Shown: piece after piece, positions 51,817 to 61,050 of the stretch
Layout of the letters: the number at the start of each line of letters is the position of its first letter
How positions within the stretch are numbered: the first letter of the stretch is position 1
Assembly (NCBI RefSeq): GCF_900167145.1
Contig: NZ_FUWG01000015.1
Span: forward strand, 18,553 to 82,552
Origin: Treponema porcinum
GTDB taxonomy: Bacteria; Spirochaetota; Spirochaetia; Treponematales; Treponemataceae
DNA length: 64,000 nt
Direction: 5' to 3'
Position numbers and translations under genes: made by a program
Notes under the pieces: generated by a model
Database searches by the model: none
Told to the model about the DNA's origin: nothing
Seen by the model: the letters and a program-made list of their open reading frames with translations, nothing else

Positions 51817-52703
51817 TACACTATCTCCATTTTTTGTAATGTAGAATATTCAATCATTCTGTTCTCAGACAGGTGAAAATCATTAAAACCTGTTTTAGTA
51901 AATTCGTCTGTCAGTTCATTTTCGAGCATTGTTCCAGGGTGAAACAGCAGTTCTACAGTTCTATTTTTTTTCTCTGCCTTTTTTTGAAAGACAGGAAGTA
52001 CATTTTTTATTCTGAAATCCATTTGTCCGCTGTAATAGACACCGCACAGATAGTTTATTTTCTGTCCTCGTGATTGTATGTATTTTGTAATTCTGCGGGA
52101 AAAAAAATTCAGAATAAAACATTTTAAAACGTTCACAGAAAATAAACTTTTTCCATGATAAAAAGAAATCGGATCGAACGTATTTCTGATGTATGTTACA
52201 GCATAACCTCTTGACTCCAGTTCATATACCGTTTCTTTTAATGCCTCGAATACAACAGGAATCATATGTGGATGCTGATGGCTGTCAAGACGTATTGATT
52301 TGCATTCGCATATTCCAGCTGTAACGCATTTTTGTATCTGGGCAATCATTTCTACTTTTAGCTGCTCTTTTATTTTTGCTCTAAAAAAAGGTATATAATT
52401 CCAGAGAATCAGTTTTCCCCATGAAACCGAGAACAGTCCGTTTGAATCAACCAAATCTGGAATTGAACTTATTTCTGCACATGGATGACCTTCCATAAAA
52501 TTAAGATGAACAGATACCAGAATGTTTTTTGTACTTTTTTCTTGAACGGCTTTAAATTTGCGTACTGCACTTTCAAAAATACGAAGATTCGGAATAATGC
52601 TGATACTGTCTAAAAATCCGTTTTCGCATAGTGTAAGTATATTGTTATCTGAATTTTCACTTAATGCATAGTCATCTGCATGTGTATCTATGATTCTATT
52701 CAA
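51816..52703 (-). CDS. ChbG/YdjC-like carbohydrate deacetylase
   Basis: This 295-residue protein has the YdjC fold motifs: an N-terminal THADDYALSENSDNNIL with the metal Asp pair, LVSVHLNFMEGHP and the RLDSHQHPHMIP His cluster, then LLFHPGTM near the end. The family removes acetyl groups from N-acetylated sugars using a divalent metal. Between a GT2 and a YfhO gene, it could deacetylate the lipid-linked sugar before transfer. Confidence 0.85.
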   Translation of the reverse strand: MNRIIDTHADDYALSENSDNNILTLCENGFLDSISIIPNLRIFESAVRKFKAVQEKSTKNILVSVHLNFMEGHPCAEISSIPDLVDSNGLFSVSWGKLILWNYIPFFRAKIKEQLKVEMIAQIQKCVTAGICECKSIRLDSHQHPHMIPVVFEALKETVYELESRGYAVTYIRNTFDPISFYHGKSLFSVNVLKCFILNFFSRRITKYIQSRGQKINYLCGVYYSGQMDFRIKNVLPVFQKKAEKKNRTVELLFHPGTMLENELTDEFTKTGFNDFHLSENRMIEYSTLQKMEIV

Positions 52704-53619
52704 TTTTTTCTCCGATGATGTATTGAGGTCTGCCTTTCACTTCATCATAAATTTGAGCAATATACACACCGATAATACCAAGGCTGACCATAATGCCGCC
52801 GAAACCAAGCAAAATGATTCCGAGTAGCGTTGGAAATCCATCTGCCGCTTTTCCGGTAAAAAAAGAAATAATTGCATCAACAGCAACAATAAATCCTATA
52901 AAAACAAATATGCAGCCGATTACTGTAACAATATGCAGCGGAGCATAACTGAAACAGATTACGTTTTTTACAGCATACTTTATAAGAGCTTTCGTAGACC
53001 ACTTTGACGTTCCGTTGACACGTTCTGCAACTTCATAATAGACAGTTGTCTTTTTGAAACCGCACCAAAATGAAAGCGCGCGGAAGAATGTATTTCGTTC
53101 CTTTAGATTTGCAAGCTCTGTTATAACTTTTTTGTCAAGCAGCTTATAATCGCTTGAGTTTCTCATGTCCAAACCGACAGAGCGACTGATGAGATTATAA
53201 AAAATCTTAGTAAACGCCTTATGGAACAAAGACTCTTTTCCCCTTTCAGTTTTTATTCCTTCGACGACTTCAAAGCCTTCTTTCCATTTTTTATACATTT
53301 CAATTATAGTTGCAGGAGGATGCTGTAAATCTGCGTCAAGAAGTACTGCACAATTTCCAGTAACATTTCTGATTCCTGCAAACAGTGCTGCTTCTTTTCC
53401 GAAATTTCGTGAAAAAGAAACGCATTTTACGCGATTATCTTTTTCATGCAGTGCTTTTATTTTTTGCAGTGTATTGTCTTTTGAGCCGTCGTTTACAAAC
53501 ATAAGCTCAAAGTCAGTTTCATTTGATGTATTTTTGAAAACATCAAGAACAGCATTGTAAAAAGGCTCAATATTTGCTTCTTCATTAAAGCAGGGGACAA
53601 TCAAAGATATTCTATCCAT
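52696..53619 (-). CDS. Polyprenyl-phosphate glycosyltransferase (GT2, GtrB-like)
   Basis: The 307-residue protein has a GT2 domain (ISLIVPCFNEEANIEPFYNA, ELMFVNDGSKDNTLQKI, GNCAVLLDADLQHPP) and two C-terminal membrane spans ending GVYIAQIYDEVKGRPQYII, the DPM/GtrB layout. It would charge a polyprenyl phosphate with one sugar. It overlaps ChbG by 8 bp and follows the GtrA gene. Confidence 0.9.
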   Translation of the reverse strand: MDRISLIVPCFNEEANIEPFYNAVLDVFKNTSNETDFELMFVNDGSKDNTLQKIKALHEKDNRVKCVSFSRNFGKEAALFAGIRNVTGNCAVLLDADLQHPPATIIEMYKKWKEGFEVVEGIKTERGKESLFHKAFTKIFYNLISRSVGLDMRNSSDYKLLDKKVITELANLKERNTFFRALSFWCGFKKTTVYYEVAERVNGTSKWSTKALIKYAVKNVICFSYAPLHIVTVIGCIFVFIGFIVAVDAIISFFTGKAADGFPTLLGIILLGFGGIMVSLGIIGVYIAQIYDEVKGRPQYIIGEKIE

Positions 53620-53622
53620 AAT

Positions 53623-54069
53623 CTACATTTGCTCCGTTTGTTTATCATTGATTTGAGGCTGGCTCTGTTTTTTTTCTTTAAAAATCACAAAGAAACTCAA
53701 TAAAAAATTAAAGGCACTTAGAATAATTTCAACAATGATTTTGGCAAGAATCTCATTCATCTTGAGAAAGTCGATGAATACAGTCATAAGAACGACATCA
53801 AGAAGTCCAGAAAGCATTCGCGATCCGTAAAAATAAACTAATTCGCGGAATACCGCCCTGACGGTTGTGTTATTACTGCGAAAGACATATTTTTTGTTTG
53901 TCAGAAAAGCAAACAGGACGCAAAAGAACCATGAAAGAATCGTTGAAACCTGAACGGGAATATGAATTTTTCTGAAGCAATAGTAAAGTACTATGTTAAG
54001 AGCCGTCGTAATCACTCCCCAGAAAGTAAATGCAACAATTTTTCTTAAAGTTTCTTTTTGAAACAACAT
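53623..54069 (-). CDS. GtrA-family flippase-like membrane protein
   Basis: This 148-residue four-span protein (IVAFTFWGVITTALNIVLYY, FFCVLFAFLTNKKYVFRS) belongs to the GtrA family, which moves polyprenyl-phosphate sugars across the membrane. It heads the operon GtrA-GT2-ChbG-YfhO. Confidence 0.88.
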   Translation of the reverse strand: MLFQKETLRKIVAFTFWGVITTALNIVLYYCFRKIHIPVQVSTILSWFFCVLFAFLTNKKYVFRSNNTTVRAVFRELVYFYGSRMLSGLLDVVLMTVFIDFLKMNEILAKIIVEIILSAFNFLLSFFVIFKEKKQSQPQINDKQTEQM

Positions 54070-54407
54070 ATCACAAAGTATATCATAATTTATCGGTTTA
54101 TCAAATAGCCTTTATTTCGAGTTTTTATGTTTTCCGTCATTCAGAACTTATTTCGGAATCTGTTTATTATAATAACGTAGATACTGAAATAAATTCAGCG
54201 TAACATTCTTCTATTTTCACTATGATAACTGCTGTTTTAAAAGTGTTTTTGAAAACCGACATTTGGGCTAAATAGCTTTTATTTAAACTGACAAAAAAGT
54301 TAGTCTTTGATGTGTTTTTATTTTGAATATTTGCTTTGTAACATTACAACAACACAATAAAAAACATATTTCTTTACAGAATGTTTTCTTTTTGATAAAA
54401 TTGTCTT
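54070..54407. other. Divergent intergenic region without genes
   Basis: This AT-rich stretch separates the GtrA operon from rffA. A TATAAT occurs at about 54168-54173 without a convincing -35 partner. No ribosome site is evident ahead of rffA. I see no repeat or RNA gene. Confidence 0.4.
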
Positions 54408-55548
54408 ATGAAGAAGATTGATTTCAATGTTCCCTGTTGTACAAACAATGGACTTTTATATATAGAACAAGCAATTAAGAATCACAAAATTTGTGGTGAC
54501 GGTGTTTTTACAAAAAAATGCAATGAATGGATGGAAAAGAAATTTAATGCAAAAAAAGTTCTGCTTACAACGAGTGGAACTTCTGCATTAGAAGTGGCGG
54601 CTTTGCTTTGTGATGTGAAGCCCGGAGATGAAGTAATTATGCCTAGCTATACATTTTGTTCAACTGCAGATGCATTTGTTCAGCGTGGTTGTAAAATTGT
54701 TTTTGTAGATATTCGCCCTGATACAATGAATATTGATGAAAATCTTATTGAAAAGGCAATTACATCAAAAACAAAAGTAATTTGTGTGGTTCATTATGCG
54801 GGTGTCTCTTGTGATATGGACACGATTATGGATATTGCACATCGTCATAATCTGAAAGTCGTAGAAGATGCCGCACAAGGAGTGATGTCCTGTTATAAAG
54901 GACGAGCACTCGGAACTATAGGTGATTATGGGTGCTACAGTTTTCATGAAACAAAAAATTACAGCATGGGCGAAGGCGGTGCGATTGTCATCAACACAAA
55001 TATTGATGATATAGAAAAAGCTGAAATTATCCGTGAAAAGGGTACAAACCGCTCAAAATTCTGGCGGGGGCAAATAGATAAATATACATGGGTCGATTAT
55101 GGTTCAAGTTACCTCCCGAGTGAATTGAATGCAGCATATCTTTGGGCACAACTAGAAGTGGCCGATGATATTAATAATGCGAGATTAAAAATATGGAATA
55201 TATATTATAGGGGGCTTTCTGGGCTGATGAGGGGGGGGGGTAGAACTACCGAATATTCCAAAAGATTGTATTCATAATGCACATATGTTCTATATAAAAT
55301 GCAAGGATTTGGAAGAACGAACTGCATTTATTTCTTTTATGAAAGAGAATGGTATAGGCTGTGTATTTCATTATATTCCGTTGCATTCTTCACCTGCCGG
55401 TTTGAAGTTTGGAAGTTTTTTTGGAGAAGATACATATACAACTATAGAAAGTGACCGTCTTGTCAGATTGCCTTTATGGTATGGGATAACTCCTGAAGAA
55501 GCAGAAATCGTAATAAGCCTTATTAAAAAATTTTATCAGGAAAAATAA
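54408..55548 (+). CDS. rffA: dTDP-4-amino-4,6-dideoxygalactose transaminase, frameshifted at a poly-G tract (phase OFF)
   Basis: RffA (WecE) is a PLP enzyme that makes dTDP-Fuc4N. The protein follows E. coli RffA closely as I recall it: GDEVIMPSYTFCSTADAFV, VEDAAQGVMSCYKGRALGTI, the PLP-Lys in SFHETKNYSMGEGG and GTNRSKFWRGQIDKYTWVDY. At 55231-55240 ten G shift the frame, which ends at 55277. With nine G, it reads GGVELPNIPKDCIHNAHMFY and continues to 55548, giving 379 residues, the normal length. So the gene is intact except for one G. Any product as sequenced lacks the C-terminal domain. Confidence 0.88.
55231..55240 (+). repeat. Poly-G tract of 10 inside rffA
   Basis: Ten G follow ATGA. 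Nine (or twelve) would keep the full frame; ten terminates it 12 codons later. This is predicted as the OFF state of slipped-strand switching. Confidence 0.9.
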
Positions 55549-55575
55549 ATCGATTTTTAGTCTTAGGATTATCAA

Positions 55576-56115
55576 ATGAATCATCTATCAGTTATTTTGA
55601 AATCAAAAAATCTCCAACTACGACCGATTACAGAAAGCGACACTGATATGATAGTGTTATGGCGCAATAAAGAAGATGTTAGAAAAAATTTTCTTTATAG
55701 AGAAGTTTTTACTTCGAAAATACATCAAACATGGCTAAAAGAGAAAGTTTTTACAGGTAAAGTCGTTCAATTTATTATTGAAATTCCTTCAATAAATGGA
55801 GATTTCATTCCTATTGGTTCTGTCTATTTACGAGATATAGATTATGATAACTCATCTGCAGAATTTGGAATATTTATAGGAGATGAATCTGCTCATAGTA
55901 AGGGAATCGGTTCTGAATCTGCAAAACTTATTTTAAATTATGGACATACTCAGCTAGGTTTGCACAGAATTTTTTTGCGTCTTATTGCAGATAATGTTGC
56001 TGCTTATAAAGCTTATAGAAAAGCAGGATTTATAACTGAAGGCATTTTTAGGGATATGAAAAAAATTGATGGAAAATTTATAGATATTATGTTCATGAGT
56101 TCTATAGTCGAATGA
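55576..56115 (+). CDS. GNAT-family acetyltransferase
   Basis: This 179-residue RimJ/RimL-type GNAT protein has LQLRPITESDTDMIVLWRN, the acetyl-CoA loop SAHSKGIGSESAKLIL and ADNVAAYKAYRKAGF. Following rffA, it may acetylate the 4-amino group of the Fuc4N nucleotide, as RffC does in enterobacteria. That is a context inference. It lies 27 bp after rffA, so the rffA frameshift may also reduce its expression. Confidence 0.82.
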   Translation: MNHLSVILKSKNLQLRPITESDTDMIVLWRNKEDVRKNFLYREVFTSKIHQTWLKEKVFTGKVVQFIIEIPSINGDFIPIGSVYLRDIDYDNSSAEFGIFIGDESAHSKGIGSESAKLILNYGHTQLGLHRIFLRLIADNVAAYKAYRKAGFITEGIFRDMKKIDGKFIDIMFMSSIVE

Positions 56116-56168
56116 TTTTTCAATGCTTTTTTTGCAAATGCAGGTTATAAGTTGGAGTATATAAATTT

Positions 56169-57107
56169 ATGGAAAAAAAACTTATTTCTTTTGTTATTCC
56201 TTGTTATCGTTCAGAGCATACAATCAGAACTGTTGTGGATGAAATAATTTCTGTGGTACAAACAAAAAAAGATTTTGACTATGAAATTATTCTTGTTAAT
56301 GACTGTTCTCCAGATAATGTATGGAATGTTATAAAAACAATGTCCATAGAAAATTCAAAAATAAAAGGGGTTTCTCTCTCGCGTAATTTTGGACAACAAT
56401 CTGCTATTCTGGCAGGATATGCGCAAACGACCGGTGCTTATGTATTTTCGCTTGATGATGACGGACAGGCGCCTATCGAGTCTATTTTTGAACTAATAGC
56501 AAAACTTGATGAAGGGTACGATGTTGTATACGCAAAATATTCTGAGGTTAAACAAAATTTGTTTCGCCGGTTCGGCTCTTATATTGCAAGAAAGATGAGT
56601 CAGTTTTGCATAGGCATTCCTAAAAATATACGGATAACATCATTTTTTGTTGCAAAACAGTTTATTATAAAAGAAATGTTAAAATATAATCATCCGTATC
56701 CGTTTCTTTCTGGACTTGTTTTTAGAGCTACAAAAAATGTTGCATGCGTTACTACAAATCACCGCAGTCGAAAGGAAGGGAAATCCGGCTATACAATAAA
56801 AAAACTATTGTCTTTATGGCTCAGCGGGTTCACCGCATTTAGCGTAAAGCCTTTGGAGATATCAACATTCATAGGCGGTATTTTTTCGGTTATCGGTTTT
56901 ATATATGCTATAATCATTGTTATAAAAAAAATTATGGGAACAATTACAACTGCTGGCTGGGCTTCCATTGTCTGTCTTTTGCTTATAATAGGCGGTATTC
57001 AGATGATTCTATTAGGACTAATAGGTGAATATATCGGGCGTATCTATATTTGTATAAATAATGCTCCTCAGTATGTTGTAAAAGAAACTGTTGGTTTTGA
57101 GAAATAA
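56169..57107 (+). CDS. Polyprenyl-phosphate glycosyltransferase (GT2, ArnC-like)
   Basis: The 312-residue protein has a GT2 domain (ISFVIPCYRSEHTIRTVVDE, EIILVNDCSPDNVWNVI, YVFSLDDDGQAPIESIFELI) and C-terminal membrane spans ending LIGEYIGRIYICINNAPQY, like ArnC/GtrB. It would load a sugar onto undecaprenyl phosphate. The neighbouring aminotransferase, acetyltransferase and flippase genes suggest an aminosugar. Confidence 0.88.
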   Translation: MEKKLISFVIPCYRSEHTIRTVVDEIISVVQTKKDFDYEIILVNDCSPDNVWNVIKTMSIENSKIKGVSLSRNFGQQSAILAGYAQTTGAYVFSLDDDGQAPIESIFELIAKLDEGYDVVYAKYSEVKQNLFRRFGSYIARKMSQFCIGIPKNIRITSFFVAKQFIIKEMLKYNHPYPFLSGLVFRATKNVACVTTNHRSRKEGKSGYTIKKLLSLWLSGFTAFSVKPLEISTFIGGIFSVIGFIYAIIIVIKKIMGTITTAGWASIVCLLLIIGGIQMILLGLIGEYIGRIYICINNAPQYVVKETVGFEK

Positions 57108-57108
57108 A

Positions 57109-57450
57109 ATGGTAAAGTCATATATATACCTTAATTTAATTTTTATTGTCTATTCAATTTCAGGTGTTTTTACAAAACTTGCAGGTTTATCAGATTTTTT
57201 GAGTCTTTATTTTTTTATCTTTTATGCAGGAAGCATTTTTGTTTTGGGAATTTATGCTATAGCATGGCAACAAGTAATAAAGAAAATTCCTTTGTCAAAT
57301 GCATTTGCAAATAAATCTATAACAATATTTTGGAATATGCTGTGGGGAATTATTTTTTTTAATGATTTTATTTCTGTTTGGAAAATAATAGGCGCAGTTA
57401 TTGTTGTGCTTGGTATTGTTTTGTATTCTTTTAGCGATAATAAGAATTGA
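57109..57450 (+). CDS. SMR/EamA-type flippase subunit (ArnE/F-like)
   Basis: Start at 57109 (MVKSYIYLNLIFIVYSISG), 2 bp after the GT2 stop, is preferred over an upstream in-frame start that overlaps it. The 113-residue protein has four membrane segments and ends IGAVIVVLGIVLYSFSDNKN, as small multidrug-resistance-type proteins do. It pairs with the next gene, as ArnE with ArnF. Confidence 0.75.
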   Translation: MVKSYIYLNLIFIVYSISGVFTKLAGLSDFLSLYFFIFYAGSIFVLGIYAIAWQQVIKKIPLSNAFANKSITIFWNMLWGIIFFNDFISVWKIIGAVIVVLGIVLYSFSDNKN

Positions 57451-57459
57451 GGTATCTCT

Positions 57460-57810
57460 ATGATTGCTGAAATTACAAAATATTCCTGTGTACTTTTGCT
57501 GTCTGTATTTATGAGTGCCTGTGCGCAAGTGTTATTAAAAAAGTCTGCTTTAAAAACGTACGCGACAAAAATAAAAGAGTATCTTAATCCTTATGTTATT
57601 ACAGGTTATGGTATATTTTTCCTAGCCACTTTTTTTTCTGTAGTTGCATATAAAAAAGTTCCGCTTTCGTATGGAGGAATATTAGAATCAACGAGTTTAC
57701 TTTATGCCACTTTTTTGGGAAAAGTATTTTTTCATGAAAAAATTAACGTCAGAAAAATCATCGCTATGTTAGTTATTATTTTAGGTATTATAATATTTTC
57801 AATTAAATAA
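57460..57810 (+). CDS. SMR-type flippase subunit (ArnE/F-like), second of pair
   Basis: This 116-residue protein has four membrane segments: SVFMSACAQVLLKKSALKTY, GYGIFFLATFFSVVAYKKVP, LESTSLLYATFLGKVFFHEK and a final AMLVIILGIIIFSIK. The family forms dimers that flip substrates including undecaprenyl-phosphate aminosugars. It starts 9 bp after the first subunit. Confidence 0.78.
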   Translation: MIAEITKYSCVLLLSVFMSACAQVLLKKSALKTYATKIKEYLNPYVITGYGIFFLATFFSVVAYKKVPLSYGGILESTSLLYATFLGKVFFHEKINVRKIIAMLVIILGIIIFSIK

Positions 57811-57841
57811 AAAATACTGAAAAACGATAAAGGAAGTTTTT

Positions 57842-59566
57842 ATGTTGAACAATAATTTCTTGAATAAAAAAAATATCATATATTCTTTTATATTGCTGTC
57901 ATCTCTCTTCGTCATGTTTCAATCTCTATTCGGGATTTGTTTTGCAGATGAAAGTTTTTATATTGCAGAAGCGCAAAGATTATTTCAAGGGCAGAAACTA
58001 CTCATCGATGACTATAACGGTGCTCAATTCTATACACCTATACTGTTTCCTTTTTTTTCTGTTTTTTTTAAAATCACAAAAACAACTGACGGCATATTAT
58101 TAGCAGCAAGATTAGTTCAAACACTTATAACGTGCATTGTCGGTATATATATGTTTTTTTCGTTAAAAAAAATATATACTATGCTTTTAGCATTCAGTTC
58201 TTTTTTTATTTTTATATTTTATACAAAAGATGCTATCAGAGGTTTGTCATATTATGCCCTGGCAGTAGATTTTTATTTGTTAGCTGTGCTTTTTCTGTAC
58301 AATAGCAAAAATAAAAGCAACAGTATTTTGTATTTTTGTGCAGGTATTTTTTTTGGACTTTCGATTATTTGCAATCCCTTTATTCTGTTATTTTACCTTG
58401 TTGCTTCGTTCATATTACTATGTGCTTTTTTTGCAACAAAAAAGAAGTTTCATTTTACATCAGTAATACTTGTATGGTGCGGTACAGTTCTTGTAGGTGG
58501 CATATATGTTTTTTACTGCTTTCATTTTTCTGATTTACCGGAGTTGATTTCTTCTGTGCAGTCAATTTTTAATACGGTTGAAGGTGATGGGCTTTTTGTT
58601 AAGACAGCATATTTTTTCATACGAATAATGAGACCGTTTGTATTAACAGGAATTATCCCCCTGTTTACTGTTGTTTTTCAACTGTTTTTTCTTTTATCAA
58701 AAAAGGAATGTATAAACAACAGATACAAATACACACTTTTCTTCTTAAACTTTATTGTTTTCTTATATAGTTGTTTCATCAGAACCAACAGCCCCGGATT
58801 TTTTTGCATACCGCTTTTTTACTTTGGCATAGTATGTATGTTTTTGCAAGCAAATGATTTTTCTTTTTTTAAATCTTCTGTTTTTTTATATTTTGCATTA
58901 CCCGGTATTTTCCTGGCGATTGCATTTTATTATGCTTCTAATACAGGAACAAATGCTGCTACAATCGGATTTCTTGTAACAGTTCCTTTTTCTTTATACT
59001 ATATATTCTTATTTGTAAGTAATATGATGTCGCATAAAGTGCAACTTGCCGTTAAGGCTGTTGTTCTATTGACTGCCTTTACTCTTTCTGTTTATCAAAA
59101 ATTCTTTATCATCTTTTCAGACGATTCTGTTTTTGAGCTGAATACAAAGATAACGCAAGGTCCGTGGAAAGGATGTTATACAAGCAAGACTCATAAAAAT
59201 ATATATGATGAAATACTGGCTGATATCAATTATATAAATGAAACTGCTTCATTAGAAGACAGTCTTTTTGTCGCTCCTATGCTGTCATGGGGCTATATTG
59301 CTTTTAAAGGAAAAATAAATTCTCCTAATTTATGGGAAATCTATCTTGATGATCAGAATTTAAAACGATTTTTTGACACACACGATTTGCCAGAATATGT
59401 TTATATAGTTCTTTCTACAGAGCAAGAAAGAAAATATCACCGTTTTAGAATGTCATATAATTCAGAATCGGAAATTAATGGTTGGTTTTATGATGATGTT
59501 TTGAGTCGTTTTTATACAGAGTATCGTCTAAAAAAAGGCATTTTATTTAAAATAGCAAATAAATAA
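57842..59566 (+). CDS. GT-C glycosyltransferase, PMT/ArnT-like
   Basis: This 574-residue polytopic protein has the first-loop acidic motif GICFADESFYIAEAQRLFQG, equivalent to the DE motif of PMT/ArnT enzymes, many membrane spans, and a soluble C-terminal region (MLSWGYIAFKGKINSPNLWE). It would take the lipid-linked sugar on the periplasmic side and attach it to LPS-like or glycan acceptors. It is the last gene of the rffA-to-GT-C operon. Confidence 0.78.
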   Translation: MLNNNFLNKKNIIYSFILLSSLFVMFQSLFGICFADESFYIAEAQRLFQGQKLLIDDYNGAQFYTPILFPFFSVFFKITKTTDGILLAARLVQTLITCIVGIYMFFSLKKIYTMLLAFSSFFIFIFYTKDAIRGLSYYALAVDFYLLAVLFLYNSKNKSNSILYFCAGIFFGLSIICNPFILLFYLVASFILLCAFFATKKKFHFTSVILVWCGTVLVGGIYVFYCFHFSDLPELISSVQSIFNTVEGDGLFVKTAYFFIRIMRPFVLTGIIPLFTVVFQLFFLLSKKECINNRYKYTLFFLNFIVFLYSCFIRTNSPGFFCIPLFYFGIVCMFLQANDFSFFKSSVFLYFALPGIFLAIAFYYASNTGTNAATIGFLVTVPFSLYYIFLFVSNMMSHKVQLAVKAVVLLTAFTLSVYQKFFIIFSDDSVFELNTKITQGPWKGCYTSKTHKNIYDEILADINYINETASLEDSLFVAPMLSWGYIAFKGKINSPNLWEIYLDDQNLKRFFDTHDLPEYVYIVLSTEQERKYHRFRMSYNSESEINGWFYDDVLSRFYTEYRLKKGILFKIANK

Positions 59567-59590
59567 TCTTCCATCGTGCAAAAAGTCCGC

Positions 59591-59672
59591 ACCACGGACG
59601 TGTACAGGTCCGCGTCGCGGATATACATACATCTGTACTGTGGATGCGCGCATATCCGCAGCAGGGACGTGG
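59591..59672. repeat. Tandem degenerate 24-bp palindromic units (about 3.4 copies)
   Basis: Units 59591-59614, 59615-59638 and 59639-59662 share a central pattern YGGAYRYRYRYAYRTCYG, an imperfect palindrome; a partial fourth unit follows (AGGGACGTGG). Examples are CGGACGTGTACAGGTCCG and TGGATGCGCGCATATCCG. The block is GC-rich inside AT-rich DNA and lies 130 bp before the XRE gene start region. It may bind a dimeric protein or be a mobile repeat. Confidence 0.55.
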
Positions 59673-59729
59673 AAACACTCGTTCTGCGAATAAAAAATGC
59701 AAAAATATTGTACAAAATCTTTTTTATTG

Positions 59730-59758
59730 TTGACAAAATGAGAGAGGGTGTGTATATT
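59730..59758 (+). promoter_or_regulatory. Strong sigma-70 promoter upstream of the XRE gene
   Basis: TTGACA (59730-59735) and TATATT (59753-59758) are 17 bp apart. The start point would be near 59765, giving a 5' leader of about 140 nt before ATG 59907. Confidence 0.7.
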
Positions 59759-59906
59759 TAATACAAATGAAAGTTCTTTTTTATTGCACTTATACAATAT
59801 GAATGCTGTAAAAATGGACGGCGGACGTTGTCTGTATCAAACAAAAAACAGGGAGGTTTTATAAAATAGAAGCTGCGGTTGAGGAGTCCGCAAGGAATGA
59901 TATAAG

Positions 59907-60266
59907 ATGGGAAACACATTTTTCAAAGAAAAGATTCGAAGATTAAGGGAAGATAAGAAACTGACAATGGAGCAGCTTGCAGCCGAAGTCAATGTAACAA
60001 AAAGCCGCGTCAATATGTGGGAAAACAACGGAACAGTTCCGCGCCCAGATGTACTTTTGAAACTTGCACGCTTTTTTCAGGTCACTACGGATGATTTGCT
60101 CGGAAATATACCTACTACGGAGGAAAATATGCGATTGAATTCTATTCAGCGAAATCTGAAAAAACTAACCGATTCCGACCTTGAAAGAGCTGAGGCTGCT
60201 ATGAAGCTGATTTTCAGCGACATTTGGGAGGAAGATATGGAAAAGGAGGAGCATGGAAAATTATAA
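59907..60266 (+). CDS. XRE-family HTH transcriptional regulator
   Basis: This 119-residue protein has an N-terminal helix-turn-helix (KIRRLREDKKLTMEQLAAEV, NVTKSRVNMWENNGTVPRPD) and a C-terminal helical part. It overlaps the ImmA/IrrE-type gene by 14 bp. In such pairs the peptidase cleaves the XRE repressor to relieve repression, often in mobile elements or stress control. The upstream strong promoter is probably autoregulated. Confidence 0.9.
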   Translation: MGNTFFKEKIRRLREDKKLTMEQLAAEVNVTKSRVNMWENNGTVPRPDVLLKLARFFQVTTDDLLGNIPTTEENMRLNSIQRNLKKLTDSDLERAEAAMKLIFSDIWEEDMEKEEHGKL

Positions 60267-60930
60267 ACCTGATTTCAAAAAAGCATACACTGCCGCTCAC
60301 GAAAAGTTGATTGCACTTAAGCCTGGAACATCATTTCCGTTGAGCGCGGTAACGATTATTCAAACATTCTCAGATATACGGCTGTGCTCTTATGAACACG
60401 CGGAAAAGAAGGGGTATCCTCGCTCCTTCTTTCAGAGCGATTCTGCCGAGCTGAAAGAGCTGAACGGAAGATTTATTATTTTTTACGATGAAACAAAGCC
60501 GCATTCTCACAACAGATTTTCGATATTTCATGAATGGGCACATTACGAGCTTTTTCACGATATGAATGTCGGTAAGGACAAGACTCTTTATGACATACAG
60601 GAAGCGGAAGCTAATCTGTTTGCCGCAGAATTGCAGATGCCTGAGCCTGTTATAAAGGAGCTTGAGAAACGAGGTATGAAGATGAATGCTGATGCAATAC
60701 AGTGCGTATTCGGAACATCTATGCAGGCTGCCGAAATCAGATTTAAAAATCTTAAGAAATATCCATCTTTTCTACGGACAAGGGAGGAAACAGAGTTAGA
60801 TGAATATCTTGTAAAGTATACGTTTCAAAAATTTATCAATGCTGTCTGTCCGCGCACCTGTCAATTTGATATGCAGGACGAGTATGAAAAACAGGAAGAG
60901 CGCGACAGATGGCTGTGCGAAGGATATTGA
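60253..60930 (+). CDS. ImmA/IrrE-family metallopeptidase
   Basis: This 225-residue protein carries the Zn motif HEWAH (His93, Glu94, His97) in FSIFHEWAHYELFHD, then EAEANLFAAELQMPEPVIKE with the third ligand Glu. It is the expected partner of the XRE regulator, cleaving it on a signal. The C-terminal region (CPRTCQFDMQDEYEKQEE) is not typical and may be a sensor. Confidence 0.9.
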   Translation: MENYKPDFKKAYTAAHEKLIALKPGTSFPLSAVTIIQTFSDIRLCSYEHAEKKGYPRSFFQSDSAELKELNGRFIIFYDETKPHSHNRFSIFHEWAHYELFHDMNVGKDKTLYDIQEAEANLFAAELQMPEPVIKELEKRGMKMNADAIQCVFGTSMQAAEIRFKNLKKYPSFLRTREETELDEYLVKYTFQKFINAVCPRTCQFDMQDEYEKQEERDRWLCEGY

Positions 60931-61050
60931 GATGAATATAAAAAATAAAAAAGGGAGGTTCAGAAAGACTGATGCGACAGACAGCCGGAAGCTGCCGTAA
61001 AAAAAAGAGCCGTTTTTCACTGGTACTGAAAAGCGGCGATCAGACAACAT

